The translations under genes and the position numbers were made by a program. This document shows, one piece after another, positions 1-7,839 of a DNA stretch of 17,834 nt; position 1 is the stretch's first letter, and each line of letters starts with the position of its first letter. The DNA comes from Natrinema soli (GTDB lineage: Archaea > Halobacteriota > Halobacteria > Halobacteriales > Natrialbaceae), in assembly GCF_028618695.1 (NCBI RefSeq), contig NZ_JAQIVI010000841.1:1-17834 (forward strand), given 5' to 3'. The notes under the pieces are model-generated. The model saw nothing but the letters and a program-made list of their open reading frames with translations. It was not told the DNA's origin and made no database searches.

Positions 1-3
1 TGA

Positions 4-1197
4 TCAGTCACCCGCCAGCGACTCTTGGCTGGCCGCGCAGTTGTTCGGGCCGAGCTCGAGTTCGAACGCTTCCTTGTCGTTGGCCTCCTGCTGTCCGAGG
101 TTCGTGAGGATGATATCCTCGTAGTTGGCCGGACGGGGCGGCATATCCGAGAGGATCAGCTCGACGAACTCGTCTTCGTCCATCGTTAGAGCGTCCATCT
201 CTTCTTCGAGTTGGTTGATCGGTGCCGTATAGGTGCCATCGTCGGCGGGATCGGCGGAGTCACTGAAGTGAGCCCCGCCGACGAGCGTGTCGTTAGGCAG
301 GGTCAGCACGCGCTCCTGCAGCGACTCGTAGAGCTGGCGTGCGGCGTCTTCTGCGCCCTCGTCGCCCTCCTCTAAGTCAGGGCGGGCAACACTCTCGACG
401 AACAGGCCGTCGCCAGTCGCAAGCAGCGAGTCGTCGATCAGGTACGAGGTCATCCCGGAGGTATGTCCGGGCGTGTAGACGGTTTCGATCGTGGCAGCAC
501 CGACTTCGAACTCGTCGCCGTCTGCTGCGAGAGTCATCTCGTCGGCGTAGGTGATACCGCGGTTGACCGCCGCCTTGGGGATGACGCCCTCGACGCCCTC
601 ATCGGCGAGGTCGCGGATCCCCGAGATGTGATCCGCGTGGATGTGCGTGTCGATTGCGTACTTCAGGTCGGCGTCCAGTTCGTTCACATCTTGGAGATAG
701 CGGTCGGTGAATGCACGCAGTGGGTCAATCAAGGCCGCCTCGTCACCGTCAACGATGAGGTAGCCGAGACAGCCGCTCGAGGGACGCTGGTACTGGTAGA
801 GCGTCCCCGCGCCGTCGTAGCGCTCGACCTCGACGCGCTCGTAGATGCGCGCCCAGCCGTTCATCCCGTCCTCAAGGTGGTCAACGTCGTAGCCGCGCTC
901 TCTCAACTGTGCGGCGACGTACTCGCTCGAGCCACCCTTCGCACAGAGAACCGTGATTTCGTGGTTATCGGGAATCTGTGCAAGGACATCGTCGTTAATT
1001 TCGTCGTCCAGGAACTCGAAGTACGGGATGTTGATCGATTCAACGGTCTCTCCGTCGATCTTCCACTCGTTGTACTCCGATTCCATACGGGTATCGAGGA
1101 GCGTGACATTCTCGCCCGCGTCGATTCGCCCCTTCAATTCGTCTGGACTGACCGATTCGATCTCGACGTCCGGCATTGGAAGATCCATATCGTCCAT
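4..1197 (-). CDS. Rhodanese-metallo-beta-lactamase fusion (persulfide dioxygenase-like)
   Basis: 397 aa. An N-terminal rhodanese domain (about residues 15-120) has its candidate active cysteine, Cys85, in the loop CAKGGSS. It is followed by an ETHE1/glyoxalase II-like metallo-beta-lactamase domain with the metal motif THIHADH (184-190), His245 in TPGHTSG, Asp263 in TGDG and a late His310. Members of this family oxidise glutathione or protein persulfides or move sulfane sulfur; rhodanese-MBL fusions are known. Here the substrate is inferred to be a low-molecular-weight or protein persulfide in the cytoplasm. There is no signal peptide. The start is the ATG at 1197; a TTAAG box about 30 bp upstream fits a short-leader transcript. 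The gene is divergent from a TusA/DsrE operon, so sulfur trafficking is a shared theme. The domain order is rhodanese first, MBL second. The fold is secure and the exact reaction is not. Confidence 0.88.
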   Translation of the reverse strand: MDDMDLPMPDVEIESVSPDELKGRIDAGENVTLLDTRMESEYNEWKIDGETVESINIPYFEFLDDEINDDVLAQIPDNHEITVLCAKGGSSEYVAAQLRERGYDVDHLEDGMNGWARIYERVEVERYDGAGTLYQYQRPSSGCLGYLIVDGDEAALIDPLRAFTDRYLQDVNELDADLKYAIDTHIHADHISGIRDLADEGVEGVIPKAAVNRGITYADEMTLAADGDEFEVGAATIETVYTPGHTSGMTSYLIDDSLLATGDGLFVESVARPDLEEGDEGAEDAARQLYESLQERVLTLPNDTLVGGAHFSDSADPADDGTYTAPINQLEEEMDALTMDEDEFVELILSDMPPRPANYEDIILTNLGQQEANDKEAFELELGPNNCAASQESLAGD

Positions 1198-1252
1198 GTT
1201 GTACAGTTCCCAGTATCGGCTACTGGCACTTAAGGGTTTGTGTAGTATTTCC

Positions 1253-1266
1253 TATTGTATACAATA
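1253..1266. promoter_or_regulatory. Perfect 14-bp palindrome, likely operator
   Basis: TATTGTATACAATA is a perfect palindrome in the divergent promoter region, just upstream of the minus-strand promoter (TTAAG near 1231) of the rhodanese-MBL gene. A related imperfect palindrome lies at 1362-1373 and a half-site at 1403-1410. The repeated TATTG/CAATA arms suggest a dimeric regulator that controls both sides. No regulator is identified in the window. Confidence 0.5.
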
Positions 1267-1361
1267 CAGACTAGCCAAATACAGCCTCACGATTTCTATA
1301 TGCGCGTATGCAAGGTACTAACTAGTTATTTTACCCTCCCCAGGATTGGGAGGTGTTCGTG

Positions 1362-1373
1362 TATTGTGCAATA
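1362..1373. promoter_or_regulatory. Second TATTG-n2-CAATA palindrome
   Basis: TATTGTGCAATA has the same 5-bp arms as the palindrome at 1253-1266, with a 2-nt centre. It lies just upstream of the TATA-like CTTATATG (1383-1390) serving the TusA operon. A half-site, ATATTGTATG, follows at 1401-1410, overlapping the expected transcription start. Confidence 0.42.
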
Positions 1374-1382
1374 ACCGGAGGC

Positions 1383-1390
1383 CTTATATG
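1383..1390 (+). promoter_or_regulatory. TATA box of the tusA-dsrE operon
   Basis: CTTATATG is AT-rich in a GC-rich setting and lies about 26 bp before 1408-1412, the standard archaeal TATA-to-start spacing. An ATG at 1408 would give a leaderless start and an 11-residue N-terminal extension. The ATG at 1441 better fits the family. Confidence 0.45.
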
Positions 1391-1440
1391 GGAGCGCCCA
1401 ATATTGTATGATAGCTCCAATACGGAGCCAGAACGAAACT

Positions 1441-1686
1441 ATGAGTTCGGAATACCAGACCACGGAGACGCTAGACGTGAAAGGACAGTCGTGCCCGATG
1501 CCCATCGTGAAGACCAAGCAATCGATCGACGATCTCGAGGCCGGCGACGTCCTCGAGGTCGTCGCAACTGACTCGGGCAGCATGAGCGACATTCAGGGGT
1601 GGGCCGACGGCACCGACGGCGTCGAACTCCTCGAACAGGTCGAGGAGGACGACATCTACACCCACTACGTGAAGAAGACGGAATAA
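1441..1686 (+). CDS. TusA/SirA-like sulfur carrier protein
   Basis: 81 aa, the usual TusA length. The family signature is at residues 11-24, with the sulfur-carrying Cys18 in CPMP, followed by a beta-alpha-beta-alpha pattern. TusA proteins hold a cysteine persulfide and pass it to partners such as DsrE-type proteins. The start is the ATG at 1441 because the conserved fold begins about ten residues later; an in-frame ATG at 1408 is the alternative and is better placed for a leaderless message. The stop overlaps the next start (TAATG at 1684-1688), so translation of the DsrE-like protein is probably coupled. It is divergent from the rhodanese-MBL gene, which could supply or consume the same persulfide sulfur. 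Confidence 0.88.
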   Translation: MSSEYQTTETLDVKGQSCPMPIVKTKQSIDDLEAGDVLEVVATDSGSMSDIQGWADGTDGVELLEQVEEDDIYTHYVKKTE

Positions 1687-2276
1687 TGAGCACGGATAAC
1701 CCAACGACGGCAGTCGACGACGCCGATCCGGACGTCGACGCCGCCGAGTTACAGGCGCTGCGCGAGCGCGTCGAGGAATTGGAAGAATCGATGGCAGCGG
1801 TGGACACTGGCGACGATCAGAAGAAGATGACCATCGTCGCGACACAGGGGAGCTTCGACATGGCGTATCCACCGTTAATCCTCGCGAGCACTGCGGCCGC
1901 CTTCGGCTGGGAGGTTGTCGTCTTCCACACGTTTTGGGGGCTCGATATCCTCCACGAGGAGAAGTCGAAGGACCTCAAGTTGAGCGCCGTCGGCAACCCG
2001 AATATGCCGGTCCCGAACGCCGTCGCTGCTCTGCCAGGCATGGATAAGATGGCCACGAAGATGATGCAGAAGAAGATTGACGACAACGGGACTGCCACCA
2101 TCGAGGAACTGATCGACCTCTCCCTCGAGAGCGGCGTCGATCTGCAGGCGTGTCAGATGACGATCGAACTGATGGACTATGATGAGGACGACTTCTACGA
2201 CGGCGTCACCACCGGCGTCGGTGCGGCCACCGCGCTGCAACACATGGCTGAATCTGACATTCAGCTCCTCGTCTAA
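1686..2276 (+). CDS. DsrE/DsrF/DsrH-like family protein
   Basis: 196 aa. An acidic N-terminal segment holds a short predicted coiled coil (about residues 18-40). A DsrE-like Rossmannoid domain follows, with MTIVATQGSFD (48-58) and the hydrophobic strand WEVVVFHTFWG (75-85). Cys156 in LQACQMTIELM is the only cysteine and the probable sulfur-binding residue, as in DsrE2-type proteins. The role is inferred to be a sulfur-transfer partner of the TusA-like protein whose stop codon it overlaps (TAATG). The downstream HalOD1 gene starts 3 bp after this stop, so three genes form one operon. No membrane segment is evident. The family is clear, but its biochemical step in haloarchaea is not established here. 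Confidence 0.85.
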   Translation: MSTDNPTTAVDDADPDVDAAELQALRERVEELEESMAAVDTGDDQKKMTIVATQGSFDMAYPPLILASTAAAFGWEVVVFHTFWGLDILHEEKSKDLKLSAVGNPNMPVPNAVAALPGMDKMATKMMQKKIDDNGTATIEELIDLSLESGVDLQACQMTIELMDYDEDDFYDGVTTGVGAATALQHMAESDIQLLV

Positions 2277-2279
2277 TCC

Positions 2280-2525
2280 ATGAGTGCCACCGAGTTAACG
2301 CGCTCAAAGCCGAGCCTACGCGTCCTTGAAGCGATTGCCGACGCGGAAGATGTCTCCCCGATTGCCCTCGAGCCACCGCTCAACGACGTTGTGGACCCCG
2401 CTGCGCTGGACCGATTGTTTGAACCGACCGATGCTGATGACTCGGTCCGAGGCGGACACGTTTCGTTCCGGTACCGAGGGTATGACGTAATAATCTCTTC
2501 GGGTGGGGCCGTCAAACTGTCGTAA
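2280..2525 (+). CDS. HalOD1 output domain protein
   Basis: 81 aa. It has the compact HalOD1 pattern: a helix with VLEAIADAEDVSPIALEPPL (about residues 15-34), a second segment around DPAALDRLF, then the C-terminal beta hairpin ending RGYDVIISSGGAVKL. HalOD1 is a haloarchaeal domain that usually follows receiver or sensor domains and is thought to be an output module; a stand-alone copy has no known partner. It is the third gene of the tusA-dsrE operon, 3 bp after the DsrE-like stop, so it may report on or adjust the sulfur response. A second HalOD1 gene lies at 15133-15411. Confidence 0.85.
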   Translation: MSATELTRSKPSLRVLEAIADAEDVSPIALEPPLNDVVDPAALDRLFEPTDADDSVRGGHVSFRYRGYDVIISSGGAVKLS

Positions 2526-2868
2526 GAAGAATTTAGGATTCGATTCTACGATCCTCGGCTATTGTCATTTTCAGGCACTACTACACCCTTCGGTTGAATC
2601 ATGCGACGCAGAAGGTCTGGAATCGATTAGTTACTGAGCAACTCATACTCTACTTGCTGTCAGTTTCTCTTCTAGCTAGAGAGAAACAAAGCCACACATC
2701 AAAATTATCCTCCGAGGTTGTGAAAACTAGCGAGTTCAGGCTCTGGAAACAGCGTCAAACGATGGTTCAAACGCTGTAGTTGCTCTTCCTTGCTTTAGCA
2801 AGCGTAATCTACTTTCACTATGGTTCGAGAATCCTTAAACGCCTGACGTTCCTACTGGATGTAACTTC
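2526..2868. other. Intergenic segment before the CBASS locus
   Basis: No convincing gene. The segment is AT-richer than the upstream operon. It holds a hairpin at 2663-2687 (arms GTTTCTCT/AGAGAAAC with a short loop) and a TTAAA-containing box at about 2833-2839, which is placed about 30 bp before the cyclase start and could be its promoter. Confidence 0.5.
2663..2687. repeat. Inverted repeat / hairpin
   Basis: Arms GTTTCTCT (2663-2670) and AGAGAAAC (2680-2687) form eight pairs plus a possible G-T pair around a 7-nt loop. It sits between the HalOD1 gene and the CBASS locus. It could be a terminator, an operator or the edge of the inserted island; nothing decides between these. Confidence 0.4.
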
Positions 2869-3575
2869 ATGGCAATCCCGGAAAGTCGTCTCGAAAGCTG
2901 GACTGGTACCGGAGCCGATAAAGGGTCAGCAAGGTGTCGTCGAACCGTACGAAACGGTCTCCGAAGTTCCCGATCACTACTCAGCCAGAAGAAAGACGAT
3001 TTTAGTGTCTATCTTCAGGGCTCGTACGCGAACACCACTCACATCCACGGAGGGAGCGACGTAGATCTAGTTGTCCGACATGAATCTACATAGAGGCGTG
3101 ATTTATCGCAGCTTATCCACCGGGCGACGAAGAACCTGAACTTACTCGAGGGATTTACTTCCGCACCCAGTTTGGAGGGACAAAGATAGTCAATTTTCCG
3201 AAAGAACATCGGTGGAACGGTGAGGACAAAAGCAGCTGCTGTAACCAAAACTACAAAGAGACGGTCCGGATGTACAAACACGCTCGAGATCACATTGGTG
3301 ACAAATTGCTGTTCGGGAATGGCGATGTTCCCTCGTACTTCATCGAGTGTCTACTCTATAACGTTCCCTACCAGAGGTTTCGGAAGTTTCATCTTAATGA
3401 ACGATTTGAATCCATCCTCAGATATCTTGAGAGGGACGATGTCGACGTGACTGAGATGGAACAACAGAACGAAATAGTCGATCTGACTGGTTCGAAAGAA
3501 ACCGAGTGGACCGCTTACGAGGCAAACAAGTTCATTGAGCAACTTCGTGAACTTTGGGACGGGTGGCCTCACTAA
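2869..3575 (+). pseudogene. Broken CBASS CD-NTase (cGAS/DncV-like nucleotidyltransferase)
   Basis: The start is intact: MAIPESRLESW, then VYLQGSYANTTHI and GGSDVDLVV, which is the nucleotidyltransferase GS...DxD site. An in-frame TAG at 3091-3093 stops it after 74 aa, although the same frame goes on with the family-like RRDLSQL. From about 3102 the homologous frame is two bases away and reads GIYFRTQFGGTKIVNFPKEH, then NYKETVRMYKHARDHI and on to the natural end at 3575. The two halves total about 230 codons against roughly 300 in the family. The missing middle includes the segment with the third catalytic aspartate. An additional frame slip near 2942-2995 is possible, since another frame there reads EPYETVSEV. 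The enzyme would have made the nucleotide signal for Cap15, which starts inside its stop codon. As it stands it cannot be active unless these are sequence errors. Confidence 0.85.
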
Positions 3576-4201
3576 TGCACCCCTACTCTACTGACCAGCC
3601 ATATCGGTGGAAGAGACTCGTACAAATCGGTGAGATAACTGCTGGTCTCCTTCTCATACTTCGATTTGTTACCAGCACACAACTCGGCTTCGCTTGGGCG
3701 CCGTCCTTCGCAGGTGCTTCAGCGGTTCTCTATATAGCATTTTCAAAATTCCTATGGGACCATCTACTCCTTCGAAGAGTAGGGATCGTGGAGGTCCCCA
3801 ATCTCGAGGGGGCATGGAGAGGTCACCTCTGGACGTCATATAATGTCGAGGATGAGGAGAAAATCGCTGATATTGATGACCCTGACGACGATCTCACGGC
3901 GATGGAGACAGAGATCTACATCGAACAAACATGGGATATGATCCATATCGGCCTTGACGGCCCAGACTCAGAATCAACGAGCGATGGGGCAACCATACAC
4001 GTGAATGATGGAAGTGATCCAACCCTTAGCTATACATATGAGAATGATCCCGATTATGCCGCGGAGGACAACCTCGAATATCACTTTGGGACAACAACAG
4101 TGACCTATGACAAAGAGGAGGAGACACTAGACGGATACTATTATACGGGCAAGCGGCGGGCAAACTACGGGAAACTGAAACTCGAGCGTGTCGACGAATA
4201 G
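3575..4201 (+). CDS. cap15: Cap15-type CBASS effector (two TM helices plus beta-barrel)
   Basis: 208 aa. Two hydrophobic helices (about residues 15-35 and 38-62) are followed by a beta-rich domain with the S-2TMbeta/Cap15 landmarks: PNLEGAWRG (75-83), IEQTWDMIHIGLD (116-128), a serine-rich stretch, LSYTYENDP (151-159), HFGTTTV (170-176), DGYYYTGKR (186-194) and a final KLKLERV. Cap15 is a membrane effector of type I CBASS; on binding a cyclic nucleotide it oligomerises and disrupts the inner membrane, killing the infected cell. The ATG at 3575 is chosen because it overlaps the cyclase stop as TAATG and fits family length; an in-frame start at 3554 adds seven residues. No frameshift or stop is seen. 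It ends 2 bp from a convergent gene. The CD-NTase partner is a pseudogene, so this is an orphan effector unless another cyclase acts in trans. Confidence 0.86.
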   Translation: MHPYSTDQPYRWKRLVQIGEITAGLLLILRFVTSTQLGFAWAPSFAGASAVLYIAFSKFLWDHLLLRRVGIVEVPNLEGAWRGHLWTSYNVEDEEKIADIDDPDDDLTAMETEIYIEQTWDMIHIGLDGPDSESTSDGATIHVNDGSDPTLSYTYENDPDYAAEDNLEYHFGTTTVTYDKEEETLDGYYYTGKRRANYGKLKLERVDE

Positions 4202-4203
4202 CC

Positions 4204-4473
4204 TTATTCTTCACCGCCCTCGAGCCATTCATCCAGCTCGCCGAGCGCCCCATCCGCGACGACCAAGTGATCGTACTCCGCGGGGTCGAATCGATACTCG
4301 CTCTCCCGTCGCAGCGTCACGTAGAAATGCGGCTCAGACAGCGAGACGGTCTCGCCGGTCACGGCACAGACGGCCGCCCCGTCGTGGTTGGTCGTTCGAC
4401 GGGCCACTGTCGAGACCTGCCAGTCGTCACGATCGGGCGGCGAGCGACCGCGGACACGTTGGGTTCGGGACAT
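4204..4473 (-). CDS. Small haloarchaeal protein of unknown function
   Basis: 89 aa from the ATG at 4473; a GTG at 4479 would add two residues. The core reads AVCAVTGETVSLSEPHFYVTLRR (about residues 35-57), a single CxxTG-like knuckle and a beta strand, then a helix rich in acidic residues. The pattern resembles short haloarchaeal proteins found next to regulators, but I cannot assign a family. It lies directly after the gene at 4476-4667, whose stop lies just before this start, so the two are co-transcribed. It is convergent with the Cap15 gene, with 2 bp between stops. Confidence 0.65.
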   Translation of the reverse strand: MSRTQRVRGRSPPDRDDWQVSTVARRTTNHDGAAVCAVTGETVSLSEPHFYVTLRRESEYRFDPAEYDHLVVADGALGELDEWLEGGEE

Positions 4474-4475
4474 GG

Positions 4476-4667
4476 TCACTCACTCTCTCGATACTGGTCT
4501 CGAAGTTCTGCGACGGCGTTCATGAGCGAATCATAGGTGATTCTGACACCGTCCTCACCCGCACGGATGGTGTCGCTTGAAATGACGACGTTCTCACCGT
4601 CTTTGTAGAACTCAATCCCCTCTGTGGTATCCAGTAACTCGAGGTCGTCAGGGTCGGGGGTTTCCAT
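4476..4667 (-). CDS. Small acidic haloarchaeal protein of unknown function
   Basis: 63 aa, acidic. The middle reads GIEFYKDGENVVISSDTI (about residues 17-34), two short predicted strands, followed by a helix with YDSLMNAVAELRDQYRES at the C-terminus. No motif gives a function. It is the first gene of a two-gene minus-strand unit with the gene ending at 4204. Codon use and acidity match the host, so it is probably a real native gene. Confidence 0.65.
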   Translation of the reverse strand: METPDPDDLELLDTTEGIEFYKDGENVVISSDTIRAGEDGVRITYDSLMNAVAELRDQYRESE

Positions 4668-4741
4668 ACCGAACAGTCGGGACTCGAGAGGTGTAGTTCC
4701 ATCGCCGAATGCGGTTTATGTACTGATGTCGGCTAGATAGC

Positions 4742-4763
4742 TGCTCAATACACGGATTGAGCA
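4742..4763. repeat. Hairpin TGCTCAAT-n6-ATTGAGCA
   Basis: Perfect 8-bp arms (4742-4749 and 4756-4763) around a 6-nt loop, between the small-gene unit and the transposase remnant. It could be a terminator for the leftward transposase transcript or part of the IS end. No matching inverted copy is seen beyond 6741. Confidence 0.4.
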
Positions 4764-4911
4764 TTCGTTTCGGCTCTGTTCCGACTGTGGTAAACTAGCG
4801 CTGGTCGGTCTCGGAGTAGCATTTCGGAATCGGACGAGTATGAGACTAAATAAAGCGACGTTGAACAGTGCCACCGCTCACGAACCGGGCGCTCACGGAG
4901 GAGGACCGAGA

Positions 4912-6741
4912 TTAATCAGGCGGATCGAGACCGTAGCACTGCTTGGCAACGGTCAGGAACTGGTTCGCATCGACGCGCGGTGCGTACGACCTGTTCTCGC
5001 CGTCGATGGCGAGTTTCACCAGCAGGTCCACCAGCCGCCAGACATTGTAGAGCACGCACTCGAACACGAAATTGAAGAATCGGTAGTCGCGTTCGGTCGA
5101 GGTGGTTCGCACCATGAAGTGTTTCTGTTTCTTGAAGCCGTTCTCGATGCCCCAGCGGTGGCGATACCACCGGATGAGCCGCTCGATCATGTGGATGAAT
5201 TCCTTCCCGTCCATCTGTTGATCGCCGGCGTCACGTGCTGTCACGTAGGGGTGGTTCGTCTCGAAGACGACGGTTCGGCGGTGTCTACGTCTCCGTCCTG
5301 CGCTTTCTGCTTGCGTTCTTCGATGTCCTCTTCACGCTGGATGTCCGCGAGCAGCCGCGAGAACGACATCCGCTCACTCGGCTTACCGTCCACGTCCTCG
5401 AACTCCCACTCGCCACACATCTCTTTCCACACTTCCGAGAGGCTGTCGTCCTCGTCATCCGAGTTCGACCGCTGCGGGAGGTAGATTTGCTTGCGTGCGG
5501 GCCCCATCGGCGGATTCCTCTTCGGTGGCGTGGAAGCGTTTGCCGTTGCGGTACATCCACGCGATAGTATCGGCCTCGTCGCTGCGTTCGAAGATGCGTG
5601 TCGGGTTGAGGTAATGGACGCCGTACTCCTCGCAGGTGTCCTTTACCGGACCACTATCGAACTCGCGGTCCATCATCACGAGGTCGAGATTCACCATCTC
5701 GGTCGCGTGCGTCAGTAGCTCTTCCACGATCTCGTCTTTCGACTGACCACGCATGCGCGGGATGGCGTCGAGAACCAGCGGCACGTCCATCTCGACGATT
5801 TTGAGCACCGCCCACTGGTAGTACTGGTTGCCGTCGCGGTATCCGAGGATATCGTCATCGTCGTCGTCCACGTCGCTGGTGAACGGAACCCCCTTGGTCA
5901 CGTCGATGGCCGCCCAGAGCTTGCCGGTGAGTTCGCCGTGTTGGCGAGCACGCGCGATCAGCATCCGTGTGGTGTTCCGCAGCATCGAGCGAATCTCCAC
6001 GACCGAGAGCTTCCCGGTCTGATAGCGATGCGTCGATCCCGACGGAACTCTCTCCCGCGTCGTATCGAGGACAAACGAGGCTGGACCGCTCGCTGCATAC
6101 ATGTCTTCGCGCATTCCCATGTAGGCGTGTTGCTCCCAGAAGGCGTTCTCGTGGATCTGCCAGTTCGACCCGCGATCAAGCGCGAAGGCGTCGGTCACGA
6201 ACGGTTTGGCCTGCTGCCACACTTTGTCGGTCTTCTGTGCGAGGAGCTGGCGTTCTGGACAGCCTTCGTCCTCTGATTCGTCTTCTTCGCCAGTGTTGAT
6301 TCGCTCAGGGAGAGAGACACCGCAGGCACATGCGGCCTTCACAATCGCGTCAGCACACTCCTGTACGGCATCGCGGAGTTTCTCGCTAAACCGTTCGTTC
6401 CATGCGCGCCAGAACGTTGATTGGTTCGGAAGCGTCTCGAATCCAAGATCGCGGCGGAGTGCGGAATTTGCTCGGAGGTAGTCGTGGAGGGCAGTTTCAT
6501 CCCAGCCGTTGATTTCCCCGATGATGAACGCCCGGATCAGTATCACCATCGGGTACGGCCCCGAGTACGGCGCGAATGCGTCGTGTGCGGCGAACGTGAG
6601 ATGATCGACCGGCAGCTGACAGACCAGCGACTCGATGTCGGCGTAGCCCTCGCAATGCTCACACCGTGACTGTGCAATGGTGGCGATATCCGAGATGAAT
6701 CTGCTAACATTCGCCGCCCTCTGCGAATTCAATAGAAGCAT
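4912..6741 (-). pseudogene. DDE transposase of an insertion sequence, two frameshifts
   Basis: Read across three frames, this is one protein of about 600 aa. Frame 1 covers 6741 to about 5508 and has a CxxC pair (RCEHC, about residues 27-31), the first catalytic Asp in AAIDVTKGVPF and the second in MMDREFDSGPVK. Frame 2 (about 5507 to 5275) gives MGPARKQIYLPQRSN and an acidic linker. Frame 3 (about 5270 to 4912) gives ETNHPYVTARD and the C-terminal YRHRWGIENGFKKQK, which fits the Y-x2-R-x3-E-x6-K signature of IS4-superfamily transposases. One-base slips near 5508 and 5272 break it. No target duplication or terminal inverted repeats could be found by eye in the flanks, so the IS boundaries are unknown. 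It is probably immobile unless helped in trans. Confidence 0.85.
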
Positions 6742-6804
6742 TTCTTGGGAAAGAATTCAGGTGCTATACATTGAGACCGGAATTCACACTGTATGGGCAT
6801 GGTG

Positions 6805-7752
6805 TTATTCTGTGTCGAAGAGGAATCCGTCCGATTTCCAGGCGTCCACGACCTGCATAAGCCCCTCTCGACACGTTGGATACATAGGTTCCCAGCCAAG
6901 ATCTGCCCGAATTTTTTCGTTCGATGTCGGCCACGCGTTCGCAAACAACTCCACCGTAATATCACCCATGGCCTCACAAGCGGCTTCTTCCGAAATGTGT
7001 CCCGCAACGGATGTGTCAAGCCGCTCTGCAAGGATCGAGATGTACTCGGCATCGCTCATCGGTTCATCATCAACGACGTGCCACAGATCACTTTGCGTGG
7101 CCTCAGCGGCGGCGATGAATGCCTTGGCTGCATCGTCCAGATGAAGATACGAGACCAGTGTTTCCTGTGTCCCTTCGATAATCGGTCGCTCACCACGAAT
7201 AAGACCCTTTCCATCAGCGCGCGTATAATAGGAATCGGCTCCGTAGAAGTTGCCGCATCGAAGAACCGATACGTCGAAGCCATTCTGCTCACCGGCTTCT
7301 ACTGCAATTTCTTCAGCGTCGAGCGCGGACTGTGTCCAAGATACTGGATTGGGTGCCGAACTCTCATCGTATGCACTACCATCGGGTTGGCGAGCCACAT
7401 AAACGATGCTTTGCTGGAGATACTGGTCAGCATCAACCTCGACTGCCGCTTTGGTAAGTGCCTCGGCTCCTTCCGTCCGAACCCGATCATTGAGGTCCCA
7501 CGCTTCGGGAGTGGCTGAGTCGGTCGGTATCGCCGTTGCAGCATGGATGATAGTGTCAGCTCCGTCCGCAGCTTGAAGTATCGAAGCTTCATCGAATAGA
7601 TCACCGCGCCGAGGTTCACCGCCACGTGCTTCGACGATCTCATCACCGTTTGTATCTCGTGTGAGTCCGATTACGGTATGTCCGTGTTCACTAAATCCGG
7701 AGACGAGTCGTCGACCAAGCACTCCAGTCGATCCTGCGATGAATACTCGCAT
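6805..7752 (-). CDS. NAD(P)-binding sugar epimerase / NmrA-like reductase
   Basis: 315 aa from the ATG at 7752, which begins directly with the Rossmann strand MRVFIAGSTGVLGRRLV (GxxGxxG at residues 7-13). A longer open frame reaches 8016 but overlaps the divergent regulator gene and lacks family sequence. DTIIHAATAIP (about residues 71-81) is the expected NAD(P)-contacting strand, and SIVYVARQPDGSAYDESS and VLRCGNFYGA follow the extended-SDR pattern. The YxxxK catalytic pair is not clear, so it could be an NmrA-like or redox-sensing member rather than an active epimerase. It is divergent, 87 bp from an HTH_10 regulator, which probably controls it. No clear TATA box precedes it, which would fit activation by that regulator. 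Confidence 0.82.
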   Translation of the reverse strand: MRVFIAGSTGVLGRRLVSGFSEHGHTVIGLTRDTNGDEIVEARGGEPRRGDLFDEASILQAADGADTIIHAATAIPTDSATPEAWDLNDRVRTEGAEALTKAAVEVDADQYLQQSIVYVARQPDGSAYDESSAPNPVSWTQSALDAEEIAVEAGEQNGFDVSVLRCGNFYGADSYYTRADGKGLIRGERPIIEGTQETLVSYLHLDDAAKAFIAAAEATQSDLWHVVDDEPMSDAEYISILAERLDTSVAGHISEEAACEAMGDITVELFANAWPTSNEKIRADLGWEPMYPTCREGLMQVVDAWKSDGFLFDTE

Positions 7753-7809
7753 TGTAATTGGTGCTTGTCTTCGTGACGCAGTAGGGCTGGTGCAAGAGTT
7801 CAACGGGGG

Positions 7810-7817
7810 GTTTAAAC
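7810..7817 (+). promoter_or_regulatory. TATA-like box for the HTH_10 regulator gene
   Basis: GTTTAAAC is centred about 27 bp before the ATG at 7840, the spacing expected of a leaderless haloarchaeal transcript. It is also a perfect 8-bp palindrome, so it might double as an operator in the 87-bp divergent gap. Confidence 0.45.
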
Positions 7818-7839
7818 GAGACAGAGCGGATTCTACAGC

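Noticed and set aside
463..1233. Long plus-strand open frame (256 aa) opposite the rhodanese-MBL gene
   Set aside because: It is the antisense of a gene with clear motifs, and its own translation has no recognisable family.
2594..2779. 61-aa frame before the CBASS locus
   Set aside because: It has a hairpin inside it, unusual basic composition and no motif.
4840..5484. Plus-strand open frame of 214 aa over the transposase 3' half
   Set aside because: It is antisense to the catalytic C-terminal transposase piece; the composition is low in family-like patterns.
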